From JAOPZW01 sp963851295 (GTDB lineage: Bacteria > Actinomycetota > Thermoleophilia > Solirubrobacterales > Solirubrobacteraceae): 64,000 bases of DNA. The stretch spans positions 1 to 64,000 of the forward strand of contig CAWKOS010000010.1 in NCBI GenBank assembly GCA_963851295.1, read 5' to 3'. Position numbers and translations under genes: made by a program. Shown here piece after piece: positions 39,943-49,006 of this stretch. The stretch's first letter is position 1, and each line of letters starts with the position of its first letter. The notes below the pieces were generated by a model that worked only from the letters and a program-made list of their open reading frames with translations, searched no databases and had not been told where the DNA came from.

Positions 39943-41169
39943 ATGGCCTCAGCCCGGCAGATCCACGTCGGCGGCGTGCCGATCGGGGGCGGCGCCCCGG
40001 TGGCCGTGCAGACGATGACCAAGACCGAGACGGCGAACCTCGCCGCCACGATGGACCAGATCCGCCGCGTGGCCGAGGCCGGCGCCGACATCGTCCGCGT
40101 CGCCGTCCCGCGCGAGCAGGACGTCGAGGCGCTCAAGACGATCGTCAGAGACTCGCCGATCCCCGTGATCGCCGACATCCACTTCAACCACACGCTGGCG
40201 ATCAAGGCCATCGAGGCCGGCGCGCACTGCGTGCGCATCAACCCGGGCAACATCGGCGGCCCCGACAAGACGGCCGAGGTCGTCGAGGCCGCCAAGCGCC
40301 ACGGCACCCCGTTGCGCGTCGGCGTCAACTCGGGCTCGCTGCCCAAGCACCTGCGCGACCTCGAGTTCACCAACCCCGTCGAGGCGCTCGTGACCGCCGC
40401 GACCGAGTGGGTCGCGCTCATGCACCGCCTGGACTTCATGGACTTCAAGGTCTCGATGAAGTCCACGAGCGTGCCCAACACGATCGCCTCCAACCGCCTG
40501 CTGGCCGAGAAGATCGACCACCCGCTGCACCTCGGGGTCACCGAGGCGGGCACGAAGTGGTCGGGGTCGCTGAAGAGCTCGGTCGGCCTCGGGACGCTGC
40601 TGGCCGACGGGATCGGCGACACGATCCGCATCAGCCTCTCGACCTTCCACGCCGAGGAGGAGGTCAAGGTCGCCTGGGAGATCCTCAAGGCGCTCAAGCT
40701 GCGCGAGCGCGGCCCGGTGCTCATCGCCTGCCCGACCTGCGGGCGCCTGCAGTTCGACATGGACTCGGTCGTCGCCGAGGTCGAGCGGCGCCTGGAGGCC
40801 TACGAGGACCCGATCGAGGTCTCGATCCTCGGCTGCGCGGTCAACGGCATCGGCGAGGCGCGCCACGCCGACTTCGGGATCACCGGCGCGAAGGACTCGG
40901 CGATGATCTTCTCCCGCGGCGAGCCGCTGCGGAAGGTCCCCACCGAGCGCCTCGTCGACGAGCTCTTCGCCGAGATCGACCGCTACTACGAGCGCGGCAA
41001 GGAGGTCGTGCGCGACGAGACGCAGGCCGCCGAGGCCGCCGAGTGGCTGGCCGCGAACGAGGACGCGACCGCGATGACCCCCGAGCGCCTGGCGGCGCTC
41101 GAGGCCGAGGCCGCGCGCCTCGACGAGGACGAGTCGCCCGTCGCCGGGCGCCGGTTCAGCCGCGCCTAA
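39943..41169 (+). CDS. ispG: 4-hydroxy-3-methylbut-2-en-1-yl diphosphate synthase
   Basis: IspG (GcpE) carries out the reductive ring opening of MEcPP in the MEP pathway. The 408-residue protein has the TIM-barrel half (VQTMTKTETANLAATMDQI, DIHFNHTLAIKAIEAGAHCV, RINPGNIGG) and the cluster domain with the [4Fe-4S] ligands in ACPTCGRLQFD and ILGCAVNGIGEARHADFG. The extra C-terminal 45 residues are Glu/Ala-rich. The stop overlaps the convergent gene by 4 nt. Confidence 0.96.
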   Translation: MASARQIHVGGVPIGGGAPVAVQTMTKTETANLAATMDQIRRVAEAGADIVRVAVPREQDVEALKTIVRDSPIPVIADIHFNHTLAIKAIEAGAHCVRINPGNIGGPDKTAEVVEAAKRHGTPLRVGVNSGSLPKHLRDLEFTNPVEALVTAATEWVALMHRLDFMDFKVSMKSTSVPNTIASNRLLAEKIDHPLHLGVTEAGTKWSGSLKSSVGLGTLLADGIGDTIRISLSTFHAEEEVKVAWEILKALKLRERGPVLIACPTCGRLQFDMDSVVAEVERRLEAYEDPIEVSILGCAVNGIGEARHADFGITGAKDSAMIFSRGEPLRKVPTERLVDELFAEIDRYYERGKEVVRDETQAAEAAEWLAANEDATAMTPERLAALEAEAARLDEDESPVAGRRFSRA

Positions 41170-42665
41170 CGGCGCTTCTTGACGACGGTCGCCTTCACGA
41201 CGTCGCTGGACTTGACGGGCCCGATCGGCGCGTCGTAGTCGTCGGTCGGCTGCCAGGTGAAGCGGTACTCGGTCGTCGCCTTCAGGGTCTGGTTGAGCTT
41301 CCAGTAGCCGTTGCCGTTGGTGGTCAGCGTGCGGATCGTCGTCCAGCGCTTCGTGCCCGCGCGGCGGCGCTGCACCGTGACGCTGTGGGTCACGCCCGGG
41401 CGAACCTGGCCCCACAGCCGCGCGCTGCGGCTGCCGGGCTTGAGGTCGACCATGAACGGGTTGGCGAAGGTCGCGAGCGACGGCTTGGCCTTGTCGTTGG
41501 CGAAGCGCAGGCCCGACTGCCAGCCGGCGTAGGGGTCCGCCGACGTCTTGCGGACCGGCTCGTCGCGCCACTCGTACTGGGTCAGGAGCTTGACGCGCGG
41601 GTCCTTGTAGGCGATGTAGGCGCCCTGCTGCAGGTAGCGCGACTGCTTGGCCAGCGAGACGCCGCGCGTGGGGTCGGGCGGGCGCGTCTGGTAGCCCCAC
41701 TCGGTGAAGTACAGGGAGAACTTGCCGCCGCCGGCCTTCTTGAGCCCGCCGGTGCGCTGGGTGGCGTCGACCGTGCGCTCCAGGCGGCCGAGGTCGCCGA
41801 TCGAGGCGTTGTCGAGGATCGGCTGCTGCTCGCTCGGGGCGCGCGTGGTCGCATGCGGGTGGTAGGCGAGGCCGTCGGCGGTCAGCGGCTTGAAGCCCGA
41901 GCACCGCCCGCCGCGGTCGCGCTTGAGTGTGACCTTGACGCAGCCCAGCGCGCGGATGAAGGCCAGCGGGCGCGTCTTGGCGTTCTGCTTGATCGCGTTC
42001 TCGCCGTTGGGCGCCAGGGCGCCGAAGAGCACCGTCGAGCTGGGGTCGACGGTCTTGATCGCCGGATAGGCCGCGCGCACGAGCTTGCGGTACAGGTGCG
42101 GCGCGTAGGGCGTGCAGCGGCTGCCCTTGCACGTGTTCTGCGGCTGCAGCCACAGCGGCAGGTTGGGCTCGTTCCAGATGATCCAGCGGTCGACCGCGGA
42201 CGCGTAGCGCAGGGCCGCGGCGCGCGCGAACTGCCCGAAGAGGTCGGGGCGCGGCTTGTAGCGGATGCTGTGGCGCCCGGGGACCTGCGAGCTCCACAGC
42301 GGCCCGGGCCCGGTGACCACGAGCAGCGGGCGCATGCCCGCGGCGCTCACGAGGTTGACGGCGCGGTCGACCCGCGACCAGTTGTAGAGCGGGCTGTTGG
42401 GGTCCGCGCCGTTGAACCCGGCGGGCGGCCTGGTGTCGTTGAGGCCGGGCGCGATCGCCTGCCACTGCACGAAGATCCGCACGTCGTCGATGCCGAGGCT
42501 CGCCCACGCGGCGACGGCAGCGGCGGCCTTCGCGTCGCTGGGCTCGTTGAGCAGGGCGGCGTCGTCGGCGATCCCCGTCTCCATCGTGGAGGAGGCGTGG
42601 GCGGCCGCGGGGAGCAGGAGGGCGGCGGCCAGGACCGCCGCGAGCAGGCGCGGGAGAGAGGTCAT
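41166..42665 (-). CDS. Secreted glycoside-hydrolase-like protein (clan A) with C-terminal beta domain
   Basis: The 499-residue protein has a Sec signal peptide (LPRLLAAVLAAALLLPAAAHA). The TIM-barrel catalytic part includes DVRIFVQWQAIAPG near residue 58, RWIIWNEPNLPLW (Asn-Glu acid/base), LAYHPHA and LYFTEWGYQTRPPDPTRG with the nucleophile Glu near residue 310. A fibronectin-like domain (residues about 400-499, GVTHSVTVQRRR) follows. The layout fits GH39/GH5-like enzymes of actinobacteria. The product of the next gene is a paralogue. Confidence 0.82.
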   Translation of the reverse strand: MTSLPRLLAAVLAAALLLPAAAHASSTMETGIADDAALLNEPSDAKAAAAVAAWASLGIDDVRIFVQWQAIAPGLNDTRPPAGFNGADPNSPLYNWSRVDRAVNLVSAAGMRPLLVVTGPGPLWSSQVPGRHSIRYKPRPDLFGQFARAAALRYASAVDRWIIWNEPNLPLWLQPQNTCKGSRCTPYAPHLYRKLVRAAYPAIKTVDPSSTVLFGALAPNGENAIKQNAKTRPLAFIRALGCVKVTLKRDRGGRCSGFKPLTADGLAYHPHATTRAPSEQQPILDNASIGDLGRLERTVDATQRTGGLKKAGGGKFSLYFTEWGYQTRPPDPTRGVSLAKQSRYLQQGAYIAYKDPRVKLLTQYEWRDEPVRKTSADPYAGWQSGLRFANDKAKPSLATFANPFMVDLKPGSRSARLWGQVRPGVTHSVTVQRRRAGTKRWTTIRTLTTNGNGYWKLNQTLKATTEYRFTWQPTDDYDAPIGPVKSSDVVKATVVKKRR

Positions 42666-42702
42666 CGATGTCCGAACGTCGGTGGGGAACGAGTGGTTGC
42701 GG

Positions 42703-44229
42703 TCAGCCGACCGCTGCCTCCGGGGAGGCAATGGTCGTATCGGCCGTCCACACGGCTCGCATGAATCCGGGCCCGGGCGGCGCCACTGCCGCCTCGAAGT
42801 ATCCCAGCGGGCTGGTCACCGCGACCGGCGCTCCCACGTCGGCGAACGCGCCGTCGGCGGGGCGCCACTGCAGCTGCACGGTGTCGCCGACCGATCCGTT
42901 CGGGCGAAAGCGCAGCTGGCCCCACTCGCTCGCGCCCGTGACCACGAAGGGGAAGACGTAGGCGAAGGCCGCGGGCTTGGGCTGGCCGTTGGCGAAGTAC
43001 AGGCCCGACTGGTAGGTGAACCAGTAGGCCTTCGAGCCCTTCTTGTGGCTGGTCAGCGGCCCCGCGTCACGCAGCAGGAACTGGGTGTTGGCCACGACGC
43101 GCGGCTGGCGGTAGGCGAGCAGGTCGCCGAGCATGTTCCACTGCGCCTGGGTGGCGAGCGCCACGCCCTGGAACGGGTCGGGCGGGTTGCTCTCGTATCC
43201 GAACTCGCTGGCCACCACGTCCAGGCCGCCCTTGACGCGGCCGGTCTTGGCGGCGATCTGATCCAGCAGCGCCGGGATGTCGCCGATGTTGGCCATCGAG
43301 ACCCCGTCGGCGTAGGGGTAGCGCTGGGTCGGGGCGGCCTTCTTGGCGTACGGGTGATGGGCGTAGCCGGTCGCGGGCAGCGGGAAGCCCGTGCAGCCGC
43401 GGGCCGCGGCGCCGTGGAGGGCCGCGCCGCCGTTGCCGACGCAGAACAGCGAGCGGATGAAGGCCAGCGGGCGCATCGGCGAGCGGCTCGTGCGCTGCGC
43501 GCTGCCCAGCGGCGCGGTCTCGCCGACGAGGATCGTGTCGTTGCCGTGGCCGCTGTGCACGAGGCCCCGGTGGCCGGCGAGGTAGAGGCTGCGATACAGC
43601 GCGGGCGAGGCGGGCTTGCCGCCCGACCACTGCGGCGTCAGCCAGCCGCCCTGGTTGGGCTCGTTGCCGATGGCCCAGAAGGAGACGCGCGGCAGCGCGC
43701 CGCGACCGTCGTTCTCGTCGCGATAGGTGCCCGAGTAGCGCTTGCCGACGGCCTGCACGAACTGTCCGAAGGCGCCCGCCTTGGGCTTCCACGTGCCCTG
43801 GTCGCGGCGATGGGCGCGCGGGGCCGTCTCGTGGGCCCAGCGCGGGCCCGGGAAGGTGACGTCGAAGTAGACCCCGATGCCGCGCGCGCCCGCGGCGCGC
43901 ACGAGGCGGTCGTAGCGGTCCCAGTTGAGCTTGGGGTAGGCGCGCGGGTTGGCCGCCCCCAGGCGGCGGAAGGTACGGTCGCGCGCCTTCGTCGAGCGCG
44001 CCCTGTCGGCGACGACCTTCCACAGCACGGTCACGCGCACGCGGTCGACGCCCAGCGCCGCCATCTTGCCGAGCGCCTGGTCGCGGGCCTGGTCGCCGCG
44101 GTAGAGCAGCTGGTCGTCGTCCATCATGATCGACTGCTGCGTGGCGTTGGCGCTCGCCGCCGCCGGCAGGGCGAGGGCGGCGGCGCTCAGCGCCGCGAGG
44201 ACGAGACCGGACCGGGGGAGGGGGGACAT
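42703..44229 (-). CDS. Secreted glycoside-hydrolase-like protein (clan A), paralogue
   Basis: The 508-residue protein has a Sec signal (SGLVLAALSAAALALPAAASA). It shares its layout with the neighbour: DRVRVTVLWKVVAD, VSFWAIGNEPNQGGWL (acid/base Glu near residue 178), YAHHPYAKK, VVASEFGYESNPPDPFQGVAL (nucleophile Glu) and a C-terminal beta domain. The shared N-P-P-D-P motif after the nucleophile points to a tandem duplication. The paralogues are 37 bp apart on the same strand and may be cotranscribed. Confidence 0.82.
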   Translation of the reverse strand: MSPLPRSGLVLAALSAAALALPAAASANATQQSIMMDDDQLLYRGDQARDQALGKMAALGVDRVRVTVLWKVVADRARSTKARDRTFRRLGAANPRAYPKLNWDRYDRLVRAAGARGIGVYFDVTFPGPRWAHETAPRAHRRDQGTWKPKAGAFGQFVQAVGKRYSGTYRDENDGRGALPRVSFWAIGNEPNQGGWLTPQWSGGKPASPALYRSLYLAGHRGLVHSGHGNDTILVGETAPLGSAQRTSRSPMRPLAFIRSLFCVGNGGAALHGAAARGCTGFPLPATGYAHHPYAKKAAPTQRYPYADGVSMANIGDIPALLDQIAAKTGRVKGGLDVVASEFGYESNPPDPFQGVALATQAQWNMLGDLLAYRQPRVVANTQFLLRDAGPLTSHKKGSKAYWFTYQSGLYFANGQPKPAAFAYVFPFVVTGASEWGQLRFRPNGSVGDTVQLQWRPADGAFADVGAPVAVTSPLGYFEAAVAPPGPGFMRAVWTADTTIASPEAAVG

Positions 44230-44245
44230 GAAGCTCCTGCCTGGA

Positions 44246-44277
44246 CGGAAAAAGGGGGCGGCTTTTCAGCCGCCCCC
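44246..44277 (-). terminator. Rho-independent terminator of superoxide dismutase gene
   Basis: Arms 44254-44263 and 44268-44277 are perfect 10-bp complements around a 4-nt loop; on the minus strand TTTTTCC follows directly. It lies between sod and the glycosidase gene downstream. Confidence 0.88.
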
Positions 44278-44330
44278 CTCTAGGCTTGTTCGATCGGCAG
44301 GGTAGTGGCCGACTTGACCGTGCGCGCCGG

Positions 44331-44936
<606 letters not shown>

Positions 44937-45008
44937 GCCGTCTCCTTGTCGGGGATGTCCAGGTCTCACCGAAACATATCCACCCGGCGCTTCGTTCAAG
45001 CTGCGGTG

Positions 45009-45929
45009 ATGACGCCCCGGTCCGCGCTGCTCGCGATGTGCCTGCTCCTCGCCGTCCCCGCGGGGGCGCGCGCGGCGACGGCCGACCTCTCGGTCGGCAT
45101 GGACGGCCCGGAGTTCGCGGTCGTCGACGCCGAGGCGGCCTACACGGTGACGGTGGCCAACGCCGGCCCGAACGCGGCGACCGGCGTGACCCTCAGCGAC
45201 CCGATCCCGGCGGGCGCGCGCCTGGTGCGGACGTCGGGGGACGGCACCTGCACGCCGGGGGCGACGCTGCGCTGCACGCTGCCCGCGCTGGCGAGCGGCG
45301 ACGACGCCGCCGTGACGATCGTCCTGGCGGGGACGACCGAGGGCACGAAGGTCCACCACGCGGTCACGGTGACGGCGACCACCACCGATCCGACGCCCGC
45401 CGACCTCACGGCCGCGGTCGACACGACGATCACGGCGCCCAGCGTGGCACCGCCGCCGATCGTGCTCTCGGGGCCGCCGTGCGCCAACGTGCAGCGCGGC
45501 ACCCGCGACGACGACGTCCTCGTGGGCACGGCGTTCGGCGACACGCTCTACGGCCTGGAGGGCTCCGATCTGCTGCGCGGAGGCGACGGCAACGACTGCC
45601 TGTGGGGCGGCGAGGGCCAGGACGTCCTCGACGCAGACGGCGGCGACGACGCGCTGTGGGGCGGCAACGGCCGCGACCACCTCGCGGGCGGCGCGGGCAA
45701 CGACCGCCTCTACGGCGGCCTGAAGGGCGACGTCCTCAGCGGCGGCTCGGGTAACGACCAGCTCTTCCCGGGCACAGGGCGCGACCGGGTCCTCGCCGGC
45801 GCGGGCGACGACGTCGTCAGCGCACGCGACGGCTCGCGCGACGTCGTCGACTGCGGGCCGGGCAACGACCGCGCCACGGTCGACCGCCGCGACGTCGTGC
45901 GCGGATGTGAACAGGTGGCGCGCCGATAA
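45009..45929 (+). CDS. Secreted RTX-repeat protein with DUF11-like domain
   Basis: The 306-residue protein has a Sec signal peptide (ALLAMCLLLAVPAGARA). A DUF11-like Ig fold follows (about residues 26-150; YTVTVANAGPNAATGVTLSDP, ending in TITAP). Then come about seven RTX nonapeptides (GGxGxDxLx, e.g. GGDGNDCLW, GGAGNDRLY, GGSGNDQLF) at residues about 165-285, which should fold into a Ca2+-dependent beta roll. Two Cys near residues 158 and 198, and two near the C-terminus, may form disulfides. Probably a cell-surface or released protein. Confidence 0.85.
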   Translation: MTPRSALLAMCLLLAVPAGARAATADLSVGMDGPEFAVVDAEAAYTVTVANAGPNAATGVTLSDPIPAGARLVRTSGDGTCTPGATLRCTLPALASGDDAAVTIVLAGTTEGTKVHHAVTVTATTTDPTPADLTAAVDTTITAPSVAPPPIVLSGPPCANVQRGTRDDDVLVGTAFGDTLYGLEGSDLLRGGDGNDCLWGGEGQDVLDADGGDDALWGGNGRDHLAGGAGNDRLYGGLKGDVLSGGSGNDQLFPGTGRDRVLAGAGDDVVSARDGSRDVVDCGPGNDRATVDRRDVVRGCEQVARR

Positions 45930-45942
45930 CCTTCGGCCGTCC

Positions 45943-47601
45943 ATGACGCGTCTGGATCGCTACTTCCTGCCCACCGAGCGCCAGCCCCCGGCCGATGCCG
46001 AGGCGCTCTCGCACAAGCTCGGCGTGCGCGCCGGCCTCATCCGCCAGGTCGGCTCGGGGCTGTGGAGCTGGCTGCCCGCGGGCTGGCGAGTGCACCAGAA
46101 CGTCGTCTCGATCATCCGCCAGGAGCTCGACGACATCGGCTGCCAGGAGATGCTGATGCCGCTCATCACGCCGGCCGAGCTCTGGAAGCGCAGCGGGCGC
46201 TACGCCATCGAGGAGGTCTTCAAGCTCAAGGACCGCCGGGGAGCGGACCTCATCCTCGCCCTGAGCCATGAGGAGACGCTCACCTTCCACATCGCCCAGG
46301 CCGTGCGCAGCTACCGCGAGCTGCCGATGCTGCTCTACCACTTCCAGTCCAAGGGCCGCGACGAGGCGCGCCCGCGCGCCGGGGTGCTGCGCACACGCGA
46401 GTTCATCATGAAGGACGCCTACTCCTTCGATCGCGACGAGGAGGGGCTGCAGGCCTCCTACGACAAGTTCGTCACGGCCTACGACCGCATCTTCGACCGC
46501 GCGGGCCTGGAGTGGTACCGCGTCGAGTCCGACGTCGGGATGATGGGCGGCTCGGGCGCCCACGAGTACATGGCGCCGTGCCCGGCGGGCGAGAACGACG
46601 TCGCGCTCGCGCCCGGCTACGCGGCCAACACCGAGGTCGCGAGCGCCGAGGCCCAGGCCGTCCCGGCGCTCGAGCTCGAGGGCGAGCTGCACACGCCGGG
46701 CGCCACCACGATCGCGGCCCTCGCCGGCCAGCTCGGCGTGCACGCGGGCAACCTGCTCAAGGCCTATCCGGTGGTCACCGAGTCGCGCGGCCTGGTCATG
46801 GCCTTCGTGCGCGGCGATCACCGCGTCAACGACATCAAGCTCGGCAACACGCTGGGCGAGACCTTCCGGCCCGCGCGCGAGGAGGAGCTGCGCGGCCCCG
46901 GCGGCTTCCTGGGCCCGACCCCCGACGTCCCGACCCTGTGGGACGAGGCGATCGTCCCCGGCCAGGCCTACGTCACGGGCGCCAACCGGCCCGACTACCA
47001 CCGCGTGATCACCGTCGACGGCGGCGAGCGCGGCGACGTGCGCTCCGTCGAGGCCGGCGACACGGTCAACGGCCACCCGATCCGCATCGAGCCCGCGATC
47101 GAGATCGGCAACATCTTCAAGCTCGGGACGCGCTACTCCGAGCCGCTGGGCGCGACCTACCTCGACGAGGGCGGCAAGGAGCGCCACATCGTCATGGGCT
47201 CCTACGGGATCGGCCCGGCCCGCGTCGCGGCCGCGGCGATCGAGCAGTTCGCCGACGAGCACGGGATCTCCTGGCCGCGGGCGATCGCGCCGTGGGACGT
47301 CGAGATCGTCGCCATCGGCAAGCCCGGCACGCCCGAGCGCGAGGCCGCCGAGGCGCTCTACGCCGAGCTGTCGGTGGCGGGGCTCCAGGTCCTGCTCGAC
47401 GACCGCGACGCGGGCCCGGGCGAGAAGTTCGCCGACGCCGAGCTGCTCGGCGTGCCACTGCGCCTCACGGTCGGCAAGCGGTCGCTCGAGTCCGGCCGCG
47501 CGGAGGCGCAGGCCCGCCGCGGCCGCGCCGACCACGAGGGCGGCGTGCCGCTGCAGGACGCCGCCGCCGCGGTGGGCGAGCTGTGGGCGACTCTCCCGTA
47601 G
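45943..47601 (+). CDS. proS: Prolyl-tRNA synthetase, bacterial type
   Basis: ProRS charges tRNA-Pro. The 552-residue protein is the bacterial form with an editing insertion. The N-terminal catalytic part has QVGSGLWSWLPAGWRVHQNV (motif 1), LALSHEETLTF, and TREFIMKDAYSFD (motif 2). The INS editing domain spans about residues 235-380 (GNLLKAYPVV, GDHRVNDIKLGN). Motif 3 is MGSYGIGPARVAAAAIEQ, followed by the anticodon-binding domain to the end. ATG 45943 begins the conserved RLDRYFLPT. It overlaps pgsA by 19 nt. Confidence 0.96.
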   Translation: MTRLDRYFLPTERQPPADAEALSHKLGVRAGLIRQVGSGLWSWLPAGWRVHQNVVSIIRQELDDIGCQEMLMPLITPAELWKRSGRYAIEEVFKLKDRRGADLILALSHEETLTFHIAQAVRSYRELPMLLYHFQSKGRDEARPRAGVLRTREFIMKDAYSFDRDEEGLQASYDKFVTAYDRIFDRAGLEWYRVESDVGMMGGSGAHEYMAPCPAGENDVALAPGYAANTEVASAEAQAVPALELEGELHTPGATTIAALAGQLGVHAGNLLKAYPVVTESRGLVMAFVRGDHRVNDIKLGNTLGETFRPAREEELRGPGGFLGPTPDVPTLWDEAIVPGQAYVTGANRPDYHRVITVDGGERGDVRSVEAGDTVNGHPIRIEPAIEIGNIFKLGTRYSEPLGATYLDEGGKERHIVMGSYGIGPARVAAAAIEQFADEHGISWPRAIAPWDVEIVAIGKPGTPEREAAEALYAELSVAGLQVLLDDRDAGPGEKFADAELLGVPLRLTVGKRSLESGRAEAQARRGRADHEGGVPLQDAAAAVGELWATLP

Positions 47602-48224
47602 AGCAGCCCGGCGCGCGGCGCGGGCGGCTCAGCTTCGGGCGGCTGGTCGGGGTCGACCGCTCGGGGCCGCCGCCGCCCGAGACGCTGGCCGGCCAGCCGC
47701 TGAACCTGTGGACGATCCCCAACGCCATCGGGATGACGCGCCTCGCGCTGATCCCGATCTTCCTCGTCGTCTCGCTCTCCAGCGACAGCGGCGTCGGCGT
47801 GTGGCCGGCGGTGCTCTTCGGGGTCGCCGGCTGGTCGGACTACTTCGACGGCATCGCGGCGCGCGTGACCGGCCAGTACAGCCGCTTCGGCACCCTGCTG
47901 GACCCGATCACCGACCGCCTGCTCGTCCTCGCGGGCGTCATCGCCTGCTGGTACCACGAGCTGCTGCCGCGCTGGGCGCTCGCCGTCCTCGTCGCGCGCG
48001 AGCTCTTCATGCTCGTCGCCGGGCGCGAGGCGCTGCGGCGCGGGGTCGAGATCCAGGTCAACATGGTGGGCCGGCTCGCCATCTGGCCGGTGCTGTCGGC
48101 GCTCGAGTTCGCGTTCTGCGGCCTGGAGACCCTGAGCACCGTGCTCTTCTACATCGGGCTCGCCATGACCCTCGTCGCGACCGCGATGTACGTACGCGAT
48201 GCAAGACCCTCAACCTCAGCTTGA
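47583..48224 (+). CDS. pgsA: CDP-alcohol phosphatidyltransferase (PgsA-like)
   Basis: The 213-residue membrane protein should join CDP-diacylglycerol to glycerol phosphate or another alcohol. It has about five hydrophobic helices and the complete signature spread over DYFDGIAARVTGQYSRFG and LLDPITDRLLV (D-G-x2-A-R-x8-G-x3-D-x3-D). The N-terminal 40 residues are hydrophilic. The GTG start lies within the proS end. Glycerol-3-phosphate is the commonest acceptor with this neighbourhood, but inositol or others are not excluded. Confidence 0.88.
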   Translation: MGDSPVEQPGARRGRLSFGRLVGVDRSGPPPPETLAGQPLNLWTIPNAIGMTRLALIPIFLVVSLSSDSGVGVWPAVLFGVAGWSDYFDGIAARVTGQYSRFGTLLDPITDRLLVLAGVIACWYHELLPRWALAVLVARELFMLVAGREALRRGVEIQVNMVGRLAIWPVLSALEFAFCGLETLSTVLFYIGLAMTLVATAMYVRDARPSTSA

Positions 48225-48248
48225 GCGTGCGCGATCCGCTGGTATGCT
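48221..48248 (+). promoter_or_regulatory. Promoter of RsiG-like/GarA/FtsR operon (leaderless)
   Basis: TTGAGC (48221-48226) and TATGCT (48243-48248) are 16 bp apart. The -10 ends 6 nt before ATG 48255, and the -35 overlaps the pgsA stop. Confidence 0.55.
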
Positions 48249-48254
48249 CGCGCC

Positions 48255-48518
48255 ATGGACACGTTTCCTGACCTTGGCTCGCTCTCCGACCAGGAGCTGA
48301 AGGAGTACATCCAGCAGCTCACCGAGGAGGAGATCGACATCTCCTACAAGCGCCGGATCCTGCACGGGAAGATCGACATCCTGCGCGCGGAGCTGGTCAA
48401 CCGCCTGCGCAAGAAGCACGAGACGGGCGAGGACGTCATCACCGGCGACGACGTCCAGAAGCTCACGGACATCCTCGCCGGTCGCGCGGCGGGTCCCGAG
48501 GGCCCGGACGCCGAATAG
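48255..48518 (+). CDS. RsiG-like protein with c-di-GMP binding motif
   Basis: The 87-residue protein is a predicted helical hairpin (residues about 12-55) with a short acidic tail. Residues 26-41 read E-x3-S-x2-R-x3-H-x3-D. This is the cyclic-di-GMP signature of RsiG, the anti-sigma factor for WhiG, E-x3-S-x2-R-x3-Q-x3-D, with His for Gln. Streptomyces RsiG has two copies of the motif; the single-copy form known from Rubrobacter works as a homodimer, which fits this size. No sigma factor of the WhiG type is in the window. Its garA and ftsR neighbours suggest a regulatory unit. Confidence 0.75.
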   Translation: MDTFPDLGSLSDQELKEYIQQLTEEEIDISYKRRILHGKIDILRAELVNRLRKKHETGEDVITGDDVQKLTDILAGRAAGPEGPDAE

Positions 48519-48527
48519 CGACCTTCG

Positions 48528-49001
48528 ATGGCGCTCCACTGCCCGGAGTGCGGCTTCGTCAACGCCGACGGAGCGAACTACTGCCAGAAGTGCGGCTCGT
48601 TCCTCGGCGCGCGCGAAGAGCGCGCGGGCGGGGAGTCGACCGCCACGTACCGCATCGACGAGACGGGTGAGCTCGTGCCCGTCGACGTCGAGGAGGTCGT
48701 CGCCCACGAGGGCGCGGCGCTCGTCATCCGTGCGGGCGGCGGGCGCGTGGGCGAGTCCTTTCCCCTGGACCACGACCGCATGACCATCGGGCGCCGGCCC
48801 GACTCCGACGTCTTCCTCGACGACGTGACCGTCTCGCGCGACCACGCGCTGCTGGTCAAGCGCGGGGGCGACCACTACCTCGACGACCTCGGGTCGCTCA
48901 ACGGCACCTACGTCAACCGCCACCGCATCGAATCCCACCGCCTCGAGGACGGCGACGAGCTGCAGGTCGGCAAGTTCAAGCTCACCTTCCTCTCCCAGTG
49001 A
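48528..49001 (+). CDS. garA: GarA/OdhI-like FHA protein with N-terminal zinc ribbon
   Basis: GarA/OdhI binds and inhibits 2-oxoglutarate dehydrogenase and related enzymes until serine/threonine kinases phosphorylate it. The 157-residue protein has an FHA domain (about 75-155) with IGRRPDSD, DDVTVSRDHALL and LDDLGSLNGTYVNR, very close to the mycobacterial protein. Residues 36-44, ESTATYRID, align with the kinase target region ETTSVFRAD. In addition the first 25 residues form a zinc ribbon with CPECG and CQKCG, which mycobacterial GarA lacks. Only 9 nt separate it from the RsiG-like gene. Confidence 0.88.
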   Translation: MALHCPECGFVNADGANYCQKCGSFLGAREERAGGESTATYRIDETGELVPVDVEEVVAHEGAALVIRAGGGRVGESFPLDHDRMTIGRRPDSDVFLDDVTVSRDHALLVKRGGDHYLDDLGSLNGTYVNRHRIESHRLEDGDELQVGKFKLTFLSQ

Positions 49002-49006
49002 CGCTC

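Noticed and set aside
45530..45860. Short tandem DNA repeats that might be a CRISPR or VNTR
   Set aside because: The periodicity is that of RTX nonapeptide codons inside a clear gene; spacers and constant repeats are absent.
44937..45944. Upstream extension of the superoxide dismutase frame by over 300 codons
   Set aside because: The extension lies antisense to the RTX protein; the ATG at 44936 with AAGGAG is the real start.
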